A stretch of 8,239 nucleotides of DNA from Acidobacteriaceae bacterium (GTDB lineage Bacteria; Acidobacteriota; Terriglobia; Terriglobales; Acidobacteriaceae). Below the pieces are notes generated by a model. That model searched no databases and was not told the DNA's origin. It saw nothing but the letters and a program-made list of their open reading frames with translations. The stretch lies in the NCBI GenBank assembly GCA_030049955.1, contig JASIJX010000194.1, positions 1 through 8,239 of the forward strand. The letters are read 5' to 3'. Below are positions 7,907-8,239 of this stretch, piece after piece (position 1 is the stretch's first letter; each line of letters begins with the position of its first letter). Both the position numbers and the translations under genes were made by a program.

Positions 7907-7917
7907 TGGTTAGACCA
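7907..7917. promoter_or_regulatory. Candidate GntR/FadR-type operator, upstream copy
   Basis: TGGTTAGACCA has TGGT/ACCA symmetry and fits the TNGTNNNACNA pattern known for FadR-subfamily GntR regulators. It lies about 90 bases upstream of the -35 box of the next promoter. A closely related site occurs at 8050-8060. No GntR gene lies in this window. Confidence 0.3.
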
Positions 7918-7975
7918 AAGCGCCGTAAACTGGCCTGATCCTCCCGGGCGATTCAGCCCTCTGCGCCGCTTCTTT

Positions 7976-7995
7976 ACCTGTTTCGACCTGTTTCG
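7976..7995 (+). repeat. Tandem 10-bp direct repeat
   Basis: ACCTGTTTCG occurs twice with no spacing (7976-7985 and 7986-7995), ending 11 bases upstream of the -35 hexamer. The period of 10 bases is close to one helical turn, so both copies face the same side of the DNA, as expected for an activator site; a chance duplication is also possible. Confidence 0.5.
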
Positions 7996-8006
7996 CGTTT
8001 TTTCAC

Positions 8007-8036
8007 TTGACACGAGTCAACGCCCGCAACAATAAT
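8007..8036 (+). promoter_or_regulatory. Strong sigma-70-like promoter with a palindrome over the -35 box
   Basis: TTGACA (8007-8012, perfect consensus) and AATAAT (8031-8036, five of six) are 18 bases apart, giving a start near 8043 and a leader of about 92 bases. The -35 hexamer is embedded in the inverted repeat TTGAC-ACGA-GTCAA (8007-8020), which could be a repressor site that occludes RNA polymerase. Confidence 0.6.
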
Positions 8037-8049
8037 CGCCTGCGTCCAG

Positions 8050-8060
8050 AGGTCAGACCA
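8050..8060. promoter_or_regulatory. Candidate GntR/FadR-type operator, downstream copy
   Basis: AGGTCAGACCA contains GGTC-A-GACC symmetry and matches nine of ten bases of the core of the site at 7907-7917 (GGTCAGACCA versus GGTTAGACCA). It sits just after the predicted transcription start, the expected place for a repressor roadblock. It misses the outer T of the FadR pattern. Confidence 0.3.
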
Positions 8061-8134
8061 CAAAACCCTCCCTGGCTCCCAATTCTTCCCGCGATTTCTT
8101 GAAAAATCAGCGGGCCTTTCTTGGAGGCATTCTG

Positions 8135-8239
8135 ATGCGCCGGTTGTTCGCCGCCGTTCTTACACTTGTGTCTTCGTGCGCCTGCCTGAGTCTTGCGGCC
8201 CAGGCTCCCATCGCCCTCCCCTACACCATGACCACGTTG
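8135..8239 (+). CDS. N-terminus of an exported protein (continues beyond window; possibly NHL/beta-propeller family)
   Basis: Only the first 35 codons are present. The sequence starts MRRLFAAVLTLVSSCACLSL and continues to a LAAQA cleavage region, a clear signal peptide of about 23 residues, followed by a mature start APIALPYTMTTL. A good ribosome-binding site, TTGGAGG (8121-8127), lies 7 bases upstream of the ATG. The LPYTMTT-type mature start recalls large acidobacterial secreted proteins with NHL or other propeller repeats; that is memory-based and weak because no domain is in view. It has its own promoter and is probably not part of the regulator's transcript. Confidence 0.75.
   Translation, partial: MRRLFAAVLTLVSSCACLSLAAQAPIALPYTMTTL

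Larger units (their letters stand above)
7810..8134. other. Intergenic region with regulatory sites for the downstream gene
   Basis: This 325-bp gap has no gene. No intrinsic terminator with a T-run is visible after the regulator stop. It holds two FadR-like sites, a tandem 10-bp repeat and a strong promoter, all listed separately, plus the ribosome-binding site of the next gene. Confidence 0.6.

Noticed and set aside
7810..7970. Intrinsic terminator after the membrane regulator gene
   Set aside because: I looked for a GC stem followed by a T-run and found none; the only short symmetry is the TGGT/ACCA element, better explained as a protein-binding site.

Overview
The window reads as accessory carbohydrate-uptake DNA from an acidobacterium, most likely Acidobacteriota class Terriglobia. 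I infer this from three protein types common there: a very large Oar-like TonB-dependent receptor with an N-terminal carboxypeptidase-regulatory-like domain, a membrane-anchored regulator with the acidobacterial winged-helix-like N-terminus, and a secreted protein that begins with an API-LPYTMTTL mature N-terminus. GC content is moderately high and the genes look native in codon use. No rRNA, tRNA, CRISPR array, transposase or phage gene is visible.

Layout. Positions 2-1990 (minus strand, cut at the left edge) encode a secreted GH38-type alpha-mannosidase-like enzyme with an extra N-terminal carbohydrate-binding-like domain. Directly upstream on the same strand, 2222-5707 encodes the Oar-like TonB-dependent outer-membrane protein. 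The 231-bp gap between them carries a perfect 10-bp-stem hairpin just after the receptor stop codon. A 746-bp divergent intergenic region (5708-6453) holds a perfect 17-bp palindrome and a plausible sigma-70 promoter for the rightward gene. That gene (6454-7809) encodes a single-pass membrane protein with a cytoplasmic DNA-binding-like domain and an exported domain of unknown function. After a further 325-bp gap with a strong promoter, a palindrome over the -35 box and two FadR-like half-symmetric sites, a new exported protein begins at 8135 and runs off the right edge.

Working model (inference). The receptor imports or binds a glycan fragment at the outer membrane, the GH38 enzyme trims mannosides outside the cytoplasm, and the divergently encoded membrane regulator senses something in the periplasm and controls the receptor-enzyme pair. 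This would be a polysaccharide-utilisation-like locus with a single-protein transmembrane regulator in place of the SusR/hybrid two-component or anti-sigma systems used by Bacteroidetes. The last gene appears to be a separate transcription unit.
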